From NCBI RefSeq assembly GCF_051020765.1, contig NC_134941.1, positions 11,160,001 to 11,224,000 on the forward strand: a stretch of DNA of 64,000 nt, in the 5' to 3' direction. The notes under the pieces were generated by a model, which made no database searches, had not been told where the DNA came from, and was given only the letters and a program-made list of their open reading frames with translations. The position numbers and the translations under genes are program-made. The stretch's first letter is position 1. Each line of letters starts with the position of its first letter. This DNA is from Lasioglossum baleicum. Its lineage: Eukaryota; Arthropoda; Insecta; Hymenoptera; Halictidae. Positions 1 through 12,380 of the stretch are shown piece after piece.

Positions 1-1068
1 CACATCCGGTACACTGTCTCTCTTTCAGGTAATTACCTATTATACAAATATGTATAAAATATATTGAATGATTATACAATTACAGGTAGATGGTATAGAG
101 AATACTAAACTGCATTCAATGCAATACAAAAAATTTCCTATCAGCGCAGCAAAATTTTTAAGAGATGGTACAGAAGTTCTAATTGGTTCTCAATATTATC
201 CGTATTGTCATTCCTACAATCTAATTAGCGGAAAAACAAATAAAATACTATTACCGCATGGAGTAACAAATATACCGGTTCGTATAACTATATTTCTGAA
301 GATTTTACATGAAGATACGACCTAAACTTTCCAAATAAATATTTAGGATTACGAAGTATCTCCAGATGGGAAATTGATAGCTTTCAGTGGCCGTACAGGG
401 GAAATTTATTTATTATCCAGTTCATCGAAGGAACTGGTCGGCACTTTGAAGATGAATGCACGATGCAGAGCGTTATGTTTCACACCAGACAGTAAAACGC
501 TCGTTACACACGGCGGTAAGTGTTACATAGCGCATATTCTTCTCTATTAGCTTCGATATATTACATTAATAATTGTTATTTAATTTTGTTATGGACAACT
601 GCAGACAGTTCTGAAATGTACATTTGGGATGTAAATAGTCGTTCGTGTGTACATCGTGCTATAGACGATGGATGTCTAAGTTGCGAATCTATCGCAATGG
701 CTCCGAGCGGTCAATTTTTGGCGACAGGTAGTAAGGAGGGTGTTGTAAACTTGTACGATACGAAAACTGTGTTAGAAAAACAAAATCCTGTTCCTTTGAA
801 AATTTTCTTAAATCTTGTTACATCGATTACCAGCTTAAAGTTTAATTCTTATTCCGAGATACTAGCAATGGCTTCGGATAAAAAGCATAATGCATTTAAA
901 ATGGCACATTTACCGTCGTTTACTGTCTTTTCGAATTTCCCAACGTTTCAAACAAACATGTCCATGCCCGAAGCCATCAGCTTTTCTCCGGGTAGTGGTT
1001 ACTTAGGCATCTCAAACAGATCCGGTAGTGCCTTTTTATACAGACTAAAGCATTACGGAAATTATTAG
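1..1068 (+). CDS. UTP18: UTP18, U3 snoRNA-associated WD40 protein (3' part)
   Basis: This is the C-terminal half of the small-subunit processome protein UTP18, a nucleolar WD40 protein needed for 18S pre-rRNA processing. Exons read as <1..28, 86..277, 347..515 and 605..1068 (stop TAG), giving 283 visible residues; the start lies left of the window. Family hallmarks in order are SLFQVDG at the first exon join, FPISAAKFLRDGTEVLI, YEVSPDGKLIAFSGRTGEIYL, MYIWDVNSRSCVHR, GSKEGVVNLYD, NLVTSITSLKFN and the terminal FSPGSGYLGISN..YRLKHYGNY, which matches the usual UTP18 C-terminus. The introns are only 58-89 bp and all are GT-AG. The family is normally about 500-560 residues, so roughly half is missing to the left. 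There is no sign of damage. The identification comes from recognising the family pattern and is confident. Confidence 0.93.
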
Positions 1069-2250
1069 ATGTCACGTACTTTGTATAATATAATACACAC
1101 AGATATTAAATCATTTTTAGAACAGAAACTGAACGCTAATTTCCTCATTATTCTTCGCATTTTATTGAAAAACGACATCTTGTATTTGTACATAGAAAGT
1201 TCTCATTGGTAAATAAGATGCAGAGAACCTATCAGTGGGAAAAAATATTAGTTTATTCATCTCTCTGGTTTTAGATATATAAATGCAACAAAAACTGTCT
1301 ACTATCTACCCGGTATAATATTTCTACCATGTCAGATTGAGTAAACATATTTTCTCATGTGTTTTATTTAAAAAAACATATTAAAAATACTAGGCAAATA
1401 ATACATCTTCGACTATGTATCACGTTCATCTTTTACTTGCATTATTTTCAGGAGTTTGTGTGGATTTGTATTTGTATACGATGTATACAAATCTAAAAAT
1501 TGATGTTCTTAAAAATATTCAAGCGAATTAGTTACGATTATATTCTTGCAAAATTGATTCGATATAACAAAGTACGAATAAAAGTATCTAATAATCTTTC
1601 TCTTAGTATTTGTACTAAAAAATGAATAGTAAAGCGGTATCACTTTTCAAAAATTTTACTAATAAAAATAGCATTACAAAATAATATCTACAAAACAGAA
1701 AACACTTTTGTAATGATGTACATAAATAGTTTCCATAGAAGCTTAACTATCTCCTTTGGTCGATTTAGATTTTTATTTAAAAAAAATCATAAAAGTATAT
1801 TTTCTAATTTGTAATACGTATACATATGTATACACATATGTTTTAGGGACATAACATCGTATTGCAAATATACGTATTTATACGTGAATACATACGTATA
1901 TGCATACGGCGTGCGTACGCTTTCGTGAAGCATATTTCCATGCCATTTCATTCGCATAATCATTTGGTATATGATTTTTGACCATTTCATCAACGTTTCT
2001 CATGTTCTCCGGCCATGATCCTGAATAAGTTTCCACTTCTCTGTATGTATATACTTATGCACTTAATAATATCATTACACTTTAGCTTATACGCGTATAA
2101 AATATTTACTACGGTATATACAGAACTTTGACCTTCAAGTCATTAAACAAATCTGTGTTAAGTCTTCGTCTCTTCTTTCAATTTTGAAGTTTGTAAGTTT
2201 GTTTGTTCAGTGTCTATATTCCTTTGGTGAATTGGTGTGAGGAACACTAG
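1069..2250. other. Convergent 3' intergenic region, AT-rich
   Basis: This stretch separates the stop codons of UTP18 (+) and DEAF1 (-), so it should hold both 3' UTRs. It is strongly AT-rich. AATAAA-type signals occur on the plus strand near 1576 and, read on the minus strand, near 1365 and 1771. Short TACGTATA-like runs lie near 1815-1900. No convincing coding region is visible. Confidence 0.6.
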
Positions 2251-4801
2251 CTATTGGTCCCCCGTAGTCGTCGCAAGAGCACTGGTATCACCACTACTAC
2301 TTTCTACTATTAGCATTACAGTTTCAGCAGCACCCCGAACACATTCTACTTGATGACCTGCCCAATCCTTACGTTGACAAAACGTAGAACAATACGGCGT
2401 TCGTCTACATAAAGAGCACTCTGCGAATGCTTCCCTGTTGCAATTGGCGCACTACAATACAAAACATAAAGAAATCGATTAAACATGTACAGATTCTATT
2501 TCTTTTTTATAGAATTCAAAGTTGTTATATATATATATATATTACTTTTTTGTTATGAGTATCCGATGCTGGTTGTAACCCAACAGTTTCAATAACATCT
2601 CCCCTACCTCCTAATTGGGCTACTAGTGCTTGCTCTCTTCTTTGTTGTCTAGTTACTTCTTTAGCTTCTTCTAAAGTTCTCCTAAACTCGTAAGCTAGCT
2701 TTAACATTTTATTCGACACTTCGTCGAGTTTTTTAAACACATCGTCGGTCTGTCCGTTTTCCGTTTGGTGTACGCTTTGAACGACTCCGTCTTGATCTTG
2801 CGGTTGCTGCACAACCAACCCATCAGTCGAAACAAACTGTGGCCATACTTCTTTGTCAGGTATAACGACTTCACCGTCGCTTTCGTCGTTGTTACTTCCA
2901 TCGCGGGAGTTGTCGCTTTTGATCTTTCGCGTCGGTATATCTCCGTCCGACGGGTCCCTCGTTCTTTTTCTACGCTTGTAGGGCGTAAATAATCGTACTG
3001 GACCTGTCTGTAATAGTCAGTATACAATCGGTAATAACTATCGATATTCTACGTACATACATTAATAATTAAGTAATTCAATTAACATGCCTACCGCGCT
3101 ATCATCGTCGCAACACGCCGCGCAAGTACAAGAAGTAGCATGCGGTTTTAAAATTTGCTCATCTATCAAGGTCTGCAAACTTCTGCCGCCGAATCTAATA
3201 CTGCGCTTCCAATCTTTGCTAGACGCTCTTCCGCAGAGCGCCTCAAATTCACTTGGGGTATACCATTCCTGGCCAAGCTTGATACATCTCCCTCTGGCTC
3301 CAGACCCGAAACGACTTTTGTGTAGCTCCGCATTCGTGTTCTTACACCTGACAGGCAACACCGCCAAATTAGCAGATTCTGACCAACTGCATATTTGCTG
3401 GTTATTCCCAGTCGAGACGTGTATCTGTTCGGATTCGTGTTCCTCTGTACTATTCTGAATTACTATGTGCGTCGCTTTTAATTCTCCGTTCCACCGTAGA
3501 GGGTCAGAGTCCTTGTCGGTACGAGGTTCACAGATAAAACCGTTGTCCACGCATAGCATCTGCTTGAACTGGCCAGATCCGGGTAGCTGAAAGAGAAAAC
3601 TGCTTATTACAAATGCACTGCATTTTGAATGGGATGCTAGTGACTCCAGAAACATTCTTTATAGAATTATAATCGTATCCAAGTGAAAACATTGGCGCAA
3701 TCTGCAGAGGATTAACAGGGTAGATTTGTTTCCAGGATTGCAAAAGTGTGGGATGCGTTTTCTCATTTCAGTAGTTGAAAAGCTAGATAGAAGATCAATG
3801 TAGAGCTCAGTTGCCTTCAAAAGTCCTATTTTTACGTTTACAAGGCAAAATTTGCATTATTCAGCAGCATATAGCTGTCGCAACTTTAATTAAATAGCTA
3901 CATGCATAGCTTTATGCTTCCAAATAATGCAAATTACGCCTTGTAAATGTAAAAACAGGAAATTTAGATGCGACTGCGGCCTAGAGAAGGCTAATCGCGC
4001 AATCCTAGAAACGAGTCTATCCCCTTTAACCCTTGTGTAACCAACCAGATATCCGGGTACCCATTTACTCCATTTCTTTCAACAGCTGGTTAATATTCCT
4101 CTAGAAATATTACAAACTGTTTCTGAATGTCCATTCTTTGCTCGCTAACATATTACTTTATAATCTTAAAATGAGAGTTTGTGCAATGCTAATATATTAT
4201 TTTATAATCTTAAAATAAGAATTTGTGTAAATACATTAAACACAAAAGATTTTAAATAATCCATACATTTTGGTTGGCCACATAAGGGTTAACGTTGGAC
4301 TATCATTTCTAAAATTTCTAACACGCGTGTGCGCTACGCGCGTACACCATGATTCGCGGTGTACGCGTAGAATATGAAACAAACCCAACCCTCGTCCATG
4401 CCAATCGTGGATCCGTTGATCGAGAAAAGAAAATCGTCGAGTATTAATCGAATTGATATCGATAAGAGGAAAGGATGAATGAAGAGATCCTTGTTTCGAC
4501 GGACCTGCAACTGATCCGAGGTGATGACGTTGAAGGTCGTGCCGTTGGTTGAGTTCGCTACACCGATGATAGAACCAACAGGCAAAGAAACCGGTACACC
4601 GACTCCTGGAACACCAGCAACACCCGGTACCGAAGTGACGCTTGCCGTCACCGCGACGGGATGCGCCTCGTGTTCGGTCGTTAGGGCGGACGCCTCCTCG
4701 GTCTCGCTCGTCAACGGTTCGGACATGTCCGGTAGCACGGCGACACTTTCCGATGTTTGACTCTCCTCCATTTCGGCTGTTCTCGCCTCTCGAGCACACA
4801 A
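2251..4801 (-). CDS. DEAF1: DEAF1, SAND- and MYND-domain transcription factor
   Basis: Deformed epidermal autoregulatory factor 1 is a nuclear DNA-binding regulator. The exons are complement(2251..2451, 2546..3007, 3095..3586, 4505..4801), 1452 bp, 483 residues. Residues 1-99 are acidic and Val/Gly/Pro-rich. The SAND domain follows (about 160-240) with CKNTNAELHKSRFGSGARGR, W/YTPSEFE and the DNA-binding KDWKRSIRFGGR. Then come CTCAACCD, the conserved GPVRLFTPYKRRKRTRD segment that serves as a basic nuclear signal, and a helical heptad-rich stretch (DEVSNKMLKLAYEFRRTLEEA). The C-terminal MYND zinc finger is CANCNREAFAECSLCRRTPYC.TFCQRKDWAGHQVEC. The start ATG at 4801 is the first in frame; MEESQTSE 30 bp downstream is an alternative. 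Intron 1 carries two abutting TTAA elements. It is slightly shorter than vertebrate DEAF1 (about 565 residues). Confidence 0.93.
3712..4029. repeat. TTAA-flanked palindromic MITE, family 1 (copy a)
   Basis: This copy in DEAF1 intron 1 starts TTAA-cAGGGTAGA and ends CTATCCCC-TTTAA. It has inverted arms containing CTAGATA.AAGATCAAT, TTTTTACGTTTAC.AGGC and AATTTGCATTATTC. Its right TTAA is also the left TTAA of the next element. Confidence 0.75.
4026..4292. repeat. TTAA-flanked MITE, family 2 (copy a)
   Basis: The termini are TTAACCCTTGTGTAACCAACC and the inverse GGTTGGCCACATAAGGGTTAA. TTAA duplications and CCC termini are typical of the piggyBac superfamily. Internally, TATTA.TTTATAATCTTAAAAT is duplicated in tandem. 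Confidence 0.75.
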
Positions 4802-5680
4802 TGGCGTCAGCGCACGCTCAACGCAGCTGCAGCGCCACGATTTTTTTATGGCCGCCGCTGCGTGCGATTACTCGCGACGCGCAACACAACGGGACGCTTC
4901 GGCTTCCTCGTTCCTCGACGATCGGACTAGAAAATAACCACGATCGAATCTGAAATTACAAGTGCCTCGGCGAGACGAACGCAACGTTAGATAATCGCAT
5001 TTTCATTCTTTCTATCCAACGGAATCCTTTCCGAGCTTCCTACGGTGTACGTACAGTATTTAGGAGTACCAGTCTCCGATGTCGAGTGCCATCTTTATGT
5101 TCGTCGAACAGCGCTCTATTTGAAATTCCTCTTTGCACGTTTCGAACGGTTCGTTGAATATCGACTCGCAGAATGTTTGCAAAAGATAAGTATCCCCTTT
5201 TATTGTAGTTGACGGTACGCGAGCATTGTCGAAGAAGCGGTACCAACCATGCTTGGACCGTACGGAATAACATTGCCGGCGGCTATGTATCGCGGAGACC
5301 AGTAACCTCTATTTTTCTGTTGGATTTGAACACGATTTGAACTACCGTTCGCGTAAACACCTAAATACGTCCCGGTAATTAATCGTATTTGTCCTGACCC
5401 CGAACAGTCGTCAACTTTTAATTAATTATCATTAGGCTGCGGATCTTTATGCATTCATGGCTTATGAAAATTTTGAAGGAAGGCTCGAATATAAAATTTG
5501 ATAGAATTTTGTAGAATTTTTATTTGTTGTAGATCTACAAAGGCTGTTTACATTAAAAATAGAATTTTATCTCATTCCACTTTCTTCAAATTTGTCTACA
5601 AAAATTGGAAAATGCATAACATCCGCAGTCTACATAATTATCATGCAGAATTTTTAAATGATTCGTTGTAGTCAGTCACT
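4802..5680. promoter_or_regulatory. Shared upstream region of DEAF1 (-) and the Ser/Thr-rich gene (+)
   Basis: This 879-bp gap lies between two divergently oriented start codons. The half next to DEAF1 is GC/CpG-rich, and the half next to the other gene holds a TA-flanked MITE (5433-5632). A core promoter cannot be pinned down by eye. Confidence 0.4.
5433..5632. repeat. TA-flanked MITE, family 3 (copy a)
   Basis: The left end is TAGGCTGCGGATCTTTATGCA and the right end is the inverse TGCATAACATCCGCAGTCTA, so the copy is about 200 bp with TA at both ends. This suggests a Tc1/mariner-like origin. Similar copies lie at 28512, 29653, 40557, 42536, 43603 and 57211. Confidence 0.75.
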
Positions 5681-7326
5681 ATGCATTCGAAGAGTGACAG
5701 TTCCTCGTACCATGCTGCACAGGGCGTTGAAGGTAATCTAGAAGAGGTAGAGGAAGCTGAATCAGCTGCGTTAGGTATATCGTTCATTCATTTTAAGGAT
5801 ATTCGAACAATTAGGAAGAGGTTTTTATTATGTTAGACATGAGTACATGTATTTCAGAGAATGTTCAAGAGTCGAAGGAAACGGGATCGGTAAAGAGAAT
5901 GACTGAATTATCGACGATTGGTACGCAGACCCCTCTAACGTTGGTCAGGCTAACTGTAACACAGTCGTCGTCCGGTAGGCAATTTATCGACTCGACGACA
6001 TTACCGACTCGATTCAGTTACGAAACTGGCCACGATCTCGAAGAATCCCGCGAAAATGCGACATATTTTGCACGCAAGCTTTTGCAGAGCAAGGTATTTC
6101 CTGCTACACTTGTCTCTGAAATCGAAAAATTTCAATCTAAAGCAAATTTTCATTGGCTGCATTTAGGTAACCAGAATTCATTGCCTTTCTCCTATGTAGT
6201 CCAGTAGATTTGGACGAGGAAATGCCAAAAATCCAAGTTTCCATCATGGGAGATCAGTGGTTCAAAAGCGTTTATAGTTGAGCAATTTTCAGTGTTTTTG
6301 ACAGATAAGAGTGTCGCCACTCTAATAGGGACTGAAACTTGGATTTTTGGCATCTTCTCAGCAAAATCTACTGGATTAAATACATAGGAGAAGGACAAAC
6401 ATTTCTGGTTACCGAAGGTAAGTTTAACCTTTTCATTCGCTTTAGACGTCGGTCACGCTTAGCCGAGAAGCTACGACGCAAGCAACGCCGCCGTATCCGT
6501 CACTAATGCCCAAAGCTTCGCAAGACACTATGCAAATATCTGTGTCGCTCACCTCGTCGACAAGTGGCCAACAAAATGAAGTTTTAACCGTGACTACAAA
6601 TTACGCGGCACCGTCACCCGATGCGCGTAGCTTATTGCTCCACGTCGTCAACGAATCTGGTACATTCTGTTAACGATTTCTTTGTGCTGTCCAATCCAAA
6701 GTATTTATTGTAATGTACTGACGCTCGTACGTTTTGTCAAGACAACGATGACACGCCAAATTCGTCTGGATGTTCGGGTGCGTTGGATGCGACATCGTCG
6801 AGCAACAGGGACACGACAAGTAGCACTCTGTCGTCGCTTGGAACTAGCAATCAGCAGTGGAGTTTTTCTAGTTGTTTGCAATGCGTGCCGATTACGAACG
6901 ACGAAGTATTGAAATTTCCATACCGTAACCAGTGTCTTCTAGCATTAACCGAATCATACAGGGTCTGGCAGAATAATATCCCGGGTTTGAGATGTACATC
7001 GACGAGGCATCCTTAACCCTCATGTAGCCCCAACCAAAATGTATTTTAGATTATTTAAAACCTTTTGTATTTAACATATCTCCACAAATTCTTATTTTAA
7101 GACTATAAATTCATATGTTAGCAAGCAAAGAATGGACATTCAGAGAAATTTTGTAATATTTTTAGAGAAACATTAACAAATTGTTGAAAGAAATGCAATA
7201 AATGGGTACCCGGTTGGCTACACAAGGGTTAATACTAGAATATCTTGTTTACAATCAGGATATCAATTGTGCTTGTTTGCGTACTTTTCAGAACCGGGAA
7301 ATTATTCGGCCGATCCCGCAAGATAA
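5681..7326 (+). CDS. Unrecognised Ser/Thr-rich protein
   Basis: I do not recognise this family. A continuous frame joins exons 5681..5774, 5858..6093, 6446..6659, 6742..6984 and 7292..7326, giving 822 bp and 273 residues. The N-terminus MHSKSDSSSYHAAQGVEG is followed by an acidic stretch (NLEEVEEAESAA), then Ser/Thr-rich low-complexity sequence (LSTIGTQTPLTLVRLTVTQ, VSLTSSTSGQQNE, SSTLSSLGTSNQQ). A more ordered C-terminal part reads CLQCVPITNDEVLKFPY and CLLALTESYRVWQ. No signal peptide or membrane segment is evident. The first three exon joins are clear. The last exon (EPGNYSADPAR then stop) is the least certain, because a family 2 MITE at 7013-7232 fills the preceding intron. The stop lies only 40 bp before the LITAF-gene ATG, so the two could share a transcript. 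Confidence 0.5.
7013..7232. repeat. TTAA-flanked MITE, family 2 (copy b)
   Basis: The copy begins TTAACCCTCATGTAGCCCCAACC and ends GGTTGGCTACACAAGGGTTAA. The internal sequence matches the copies at 4026 and 29708, for example CATTCAGAGAAATTTTGTAAT. It sits in the last intron of the Ser/Thr-rich gene. Confidence 0.8.
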
Positions 7327-7366
7327 CGGAAACTGATTCACGGAATAGACGTACACGCGTGCTCAC

Positions 7367-7950
7367 ATGAGAGATGCACCGCCAACGTATTCGTCGATAT
7401 TTGCCAGACGCCCGCCAATGCGTAATTGGGGACCGTTTCGACCGACAAATCAATCGTCTTTCGTTGCTCCGATACCACCTCCGAGTTACGCCCAAGCACA
7501 GGCACAAGCGCAAGGAATGTGTCTCACGTCTTTCTCCATGGAAGATCAGCTGTTCACCGGTTCACGTAACAGAATATCTTCGCTCGATCGGGCGGATTAT
7601 CGATTCACGATTTAGTAACGATTCGCTTTGCTTGCAGCGAATGAGAATCGACTATGGGCCGCAAGACCTACGACCGCCGTGTGCCCCCGTTGCACCGCGA
7701 TCGTCGTCACAGCTGTAGAAGTTCGTCAATCCGCAATTACTCACATTACCGCTTTCGCGCTGCTATTCTGCGGGTATAAGTTTTACAAACAACAGTCGAG
7801 AAACACGTACTTACAAGCGGATAAAAGAAATCTTTCATTCGCAGATGCTGGCCGTGTTGCATGCTACCGTACTGCTTGGGTTCGTGCAACAACATAGACC
7901 ATTATTGTCCTGTGTGTCGCGCTCATCTTGGAACCTACAGACCGTGCTGA
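7367..7950 (+). CDS. LITAF-domain protein (LPS-induced TNF factor-like)
   Basis: This is a small monotopic endosomal/lysosomal membrane protein of the LITAF family. Exons 7367..7565, 7638..7773 and 7845..7950 give 441 bp and 146 residues. The N-terminal half carries the family's short linear motifs PPTY and PPPSY, which in relatives bind WW-domain ubiquitin ligases, plus a small QAQAQAQ run. The C-terminal LITAF domain is complete. It has CPRC, then a hydrophobic in-plane segment (ITHITAFALLFCGCWPCCMLPYCL), then HYCPVC and the terminal HLGTYRPC, so both zinc-binding CxxC knuckles are present. The start is the first ATG after an in-frame stop at about 7346. Its precise subfamily cannot be told, since insects have many LITAF genes. 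Confidence 0.85.
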
Positions 7951-8316
7951 CAAACGCTTAGTGCAGCATTTAGAAAGTTCGCTTTCTCTCTTATCAGCCT
8001 ATGCATCTAACGCATTTTCCAGTCAAGATAATGCTCCGCCATCCATTGTACCAAACAAAGATGGAAAGGACCGTATTCACAAAGATGTTATCGTTCTTTA
8101 CCGTCAACGGTTGTCGCTTTAGAGAGCGTTAGAATGCGGTCTCCGACGTAGCGCCAGCTGCAGCTCAAGGGGTCGAAATTCATTTAATTGCAGGGGGAAA
8201 GTAAAATTACCGTCTCGACACGATGGCTGAGCACAATGGTCAATAAAATCATTTGACTTTCACCATATTTATTTACGAACCGTTTCGACGCTAGTACCCG
8301 CGCTTCAGCAACGCGA

Positions 8317-8360
8317 TGCGCGGATCGTTTAAACGCGACGCGCGGATCGTTTAAACGCGA
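8317..8360. repeat. 22-bp tandem duplication
   Basis: Two adjacent copies of GCGCGGATCGTTTAAACGCG plus AC lie upstream of the CUB gene. Confidence 0.7.
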
Positions 8361-8476
8361 CCGCAAGTATATTATCTTTTCGCACGTGCTTTTGTCTCCC
8401 AGTCGTGTCAGGACCGATTCAGGCTTGCTTACTAGTACGACAACAGAAGGTTTTTGTTACTGCGTCTCTTATAACA

Positions 8477-10475
8477 ATGCGTTTCTATCATTTTCTCGCG
8501 TTTATACTATACGCGTCCACAACGTGCATCGACGCCGATGCGTGGGATGCTCTGAGAAGGTTTACGCATTTCTGGCAAAGAAGCAATGTTCGCACGAAGG
8601 AAACGTTGTCGCGGGATTCGCCGAAAAGTACGTTGAAATCGAGCAACGTCCAAAACGGTGCACCGAGTCACATTGGCCGAGAGAAACGAAGTAAGTGCGT
8701 ATTGGTTGTCTTTGTTAACGAAATTTCATTCATTGGATTCATTTGTGTGTAGTTTTTCCATTATTCACCGTGGTGAGGTTCGACAATAACATTTGCGCTG
8801 GATTGAACGGCGAGAATGGTACTTGCCTGGGAGCATCGGAGTGCTCGCAACGCGGTGGCGTGTCGAGCGGGATTTGTGCTAACGGTTACGGGGTTTGTTG
8901 CATCGGTAAATTTATTATGTATTTATTTTTCGCTGTGATGCGTATTACAGTGTTTTCTCGATAAATGCCCCAAATGTCTGGCAATAATTCTTTGATTGCA
9001 TCAGTAACTGTATCTTGCGGCGAGACGACTAGCATTAACAACACTTATTTCGTTAATCCGAATTATCCGTCGAATTTCGACAGCACGGAGTCTTGTCAGT
9101 TGACCCTCGTCAAATCGCATCCATCTGTGTGTCAGTTTAGGTGAGCTCGGCACTCTATTTTCGTATTTCAGTATTTTATTATTCTGAATCATTGGGAATT
9201 GCGCCTAACTTTCAGATTGGATTTCATCCTGTTTAATATAAGGGGACCGGAAACCACGAACAATCAATGCGTTTACGATCAGTTCATCGTGTCCGGGGGA
9301 AACCCGGTGCCCCCTATTTGTGGCATCAACAATGGAAATCATAGTACGTATAGCAGCACGATCACAAAACATCTATTTTATAACAAGTTTGACACTGTAG
9401 AATATATTTCCACTAAAAGATTGAGACATTATGGAAAATGACCGACATATCTTTCAGTTTACATCGACGTCGGGGTCGGACAAACGAACCCTGTCACATT
9501 AACGTTCGTCACGAGCGGAGGCTCCTTCTCCCGATCCTGGAAAGTTCGAATATCGCAAATCCGTTGCGACACCATATACAGAGCCGAGGAAGGATGTCTG
9601 CAGTACTTCACCGGCATATCCGGCCAAATCAAATCGTTCAATTACGATCCAAACACGGGACTGCAGCTGTCGAATCAGGATTACAGTATTTGCATTCGAA
9701 TGGAAAGAAATTTTTGTGGAATCCAATATATGGCGTGTCCGATCGATGGTAAGGTCAATCTTTTGTTAAAGGGTGCATTGAAATTGTACAGTAAAGTCGC
9801 GATCTATCTCCCATCGCCTGTTCTGAGCAGGGACAGAAATCGTGTGGGGAAACTGCTTTTTTATGACGGGGTCGACCGCGCCGACAGAACAGAGTGTATA
9901 AAAAGTAATGGTAATCCGTTCTAGGGGTGAATCTACACCTCTGGACCTCAAGTCCAGACCCCTACACCTCAGGGAGCTAGATCGCGACTTTATTGTATTT
10001 TGAATAATAATTGGTTGATGTTTAACGAACAGGTCAGGCAATGGTACCGCCTAACGGAACTCCGGCCGCGCAGATGCTACGAAGCAGCTCGTTCACGTTG
10101 ACGGGGAACACGCAAGGGACGCAGATTGCGTCGGTGACTGGAGCTGGTTGCCAGGCCGACTGGTTGACGATCCCGTGTGCATCGAACTCTGGCAAACTAC
10201 CGATGGCGATGATGATGTGCGTCGATCGTATTTGCGGCGGAACATTCAACGCGGAGAATCAAAATTTGAATTCGTCTTCCGTCGTCAGTAAGCGTTTCTC
10301 GTTAGACAGTAAATATCGGTGAACGTGTTTTCAATGACTCATTCGATTCTCTTCAGGTACCGTGAAGCCGTTCAGATTGATTTTCCACACGGACAGCATC
10401 GAAGCGCCGAACGACGTCGGGAACAGAGGATTTTGCTTGAATTACGTGCAACAACCTTGCACGACCAAGTTGTGA
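8477..10475 (+). CDS. Secreted CUB-domain protein
   Basis: This is an insect extracellular CUB protein of unknown role. Seven exons (8477..8690, 8753..8905, 9005..9140, 9216..9343, 9458..9748, 10033..10287, 10357..10475) make 1296 bp and 431 residues with all phases agreeing. Residues 1-20 (MRFYHFLAFILYASTTCIDA) form a signal peptide. A basic linker ends REKRSK. A six-cysteine knot (CAGLNGENGTCLGASECSQR..GICANGYGVCC) resembles the short Cys modules found before insect CUB domains. A CUB domain follows from VSCGETTSINNTYFVNPNYP to WKVRISQIRC, with FxLxF-type strands. A second Cys-rich half (EEGCLQYFTGISGQIKSFNY..YSICIRMERNFCGIQY and C.ADWLTIPC..RICGG) ends in GFCLNYVQQPC. No protease domain or membrane segment is seen. 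Family membership is confident, but the specific gene name is not known. Confidence 0.85.
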
Positions 10476-12380
10476 TGAGTTTCTGTTCGCTGATTTTTGT
10501 TCAGGTAAACCAAAGAATATTAACGACTCCAGTGGATGAGAAAATACAAGTTGATGTGGTTTTGCAAACGTATTCGTATTTTATTTGCCCGCGACAGACC
10601 GCGGACGTCACCAGAGTCGATGAAAAAGTTATTCTATATTAACGTAACATAGTATCACAAGTATAGATCGAAGCATGTAACACAGAGGTAGGTTTAGTTC
10701 TTGTATCGTTAGGAGATGCAGAGTTTCGGTTGAACATCGTAGAAAGAGAAGGACCGCGACAAAGGTGTGTGAGAATTGTAGAATCTACGCTATTTAATCG
10801 TCTGCGTGCTCGCGCAACGTTTGCTATCTAATTGTAAGATGAATTCCACTTTCTCTGCTCACTCGGGAAGGACCACAATTTACACGCATACACGAGTGGA
10901 AGTGAATATGTTCCCAGACGCTCCGAGATATATATACTTTCTTTTCTTTTTTAAAGATTCGCCCGTCGTCGCTAATTCTAAAACATTCTCCATTTAATCG
11001 ATCATGGCGGACAATAAACTTGCACAAAGACTCGCAGTCCGTTGATGACGATGCAACTGAGAGGTGATTTTGTACATTGTCTAATATCCATCGTTTCAGT
11101 TAAGTCTTGTGTCGTCGGCTTAATCGAACATTTACGTTTGACGCCGGAAAGTATGCTCGAGAAACACGGACAGCTTTGTACGTTTTAATTGGTCGGTTAA
11201 AACGATCGAGTTCCGTGTCGATAACGAGACCTGCTTTTATTCTCGTCGCGCCGCTAGAACTAGGCTACGATCGAGCGCATGGACAAAACTTCAACACGTA
11301 GATTTGATATAGGGTGCTCCATTTTTGTGTTCGAGTTTGTCATGAAAATATACGTGCTCGTAATTACGAAAGTGCCTAAATGAAAATTAAAAAAAAAAAG
11401 AGTTTATCAGTTATTTCACGTCACATTATTTTAAACGAAATTAATTCAATGTAATTTTTACGATATTGTCGAAAATGAACCGTTAGATAGAGCTTGTTAT
11501 TTCAACGTTATGTGGAATACATTTAATATCTTTTTCCTTTAAATATATCTCGAAACAAGAAATATTTGACCTACTGTTAGACCGCTTTCATAATTATGGG
11601 CACATATGTGTATGTATATATATATCTAATATATAATATGGAATGTAACGAAAATAAATTCTAACAAATCTTTGATATAGCAAATTTCAATCTCGAACAC
11701 GTGAAAATTCAACGTTTTCAACGACACAATGTACACAACGCGTATATGTATAGTTAGAACAAGTACATAGAAAAGATTTCTAACGTTAAACGTCGAGTTC
11801 TCGACTGACGAGGTCGCGAGAACGAGAACGAGAATGCTGTCGTTCGATGTCATCAAAGTATGCGGAACGATCGACAGACTTTTTGTTGCACTATGTCGAA
11901 TAGATCGTTCGTTAATCATGGTTATACCTGACAGTGAATCGCTGTGACTTGTTCCTCATTTGTTGCACCTTACAGTCTGTTTTAAGCAGTCGAAGTTAAA
12001 TAAGTTATCAAAAAATACGAGTGAAAGTTCGAGAAAGGTATATACGGTGTTCTGAAAAATTGGTCGATATAATCAGTTAGTGTGCGGTCACAGTGCGAAA
12101 GTATTGTTTTGCGTCGTGGACGCGAGTTACAAACTTATGCTACATAATACTGTATCGAATGAGCACGTCCGGAAAATCGTAAGTGAATAAGTTTAGAGCC
12201 TGTACGTGTATCGAGATCGAGTATTATTAAATTAATGGTGTAACGATCACGTTTGAATATCGACAGCTCGCTTCGTGGATTGAATTTTCTAGGGCGTGTA
12301 TGAAGACCCCTATCACCCGGCTGTCCTCGCGATCTCTTGGTATCGCGGAGCGATTCGGAGGAACGGATCGCGACTCGCGA
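10476..12380. other. Intergenic, no gene seen
   Basis: This lies between the CUB gene and the stomatin-like gene. It presumably contains both 3' UTRs. The stretch at 11425-11605 is a diverged duplicate of 16958-17360 (TTTTACGATATTGTCGAA.ATGAACCGTTA). No coding pattern is visible. Confidence 0.5.

Noticed and set aside
9920..9990. Hairpin CTGGACCTCAAGTCCAG as a tRNA or structured RNA
   Set aside because: It lacks tRNA A and B boxes and cloverleaf spacing; it is a short intronic hairpin only.
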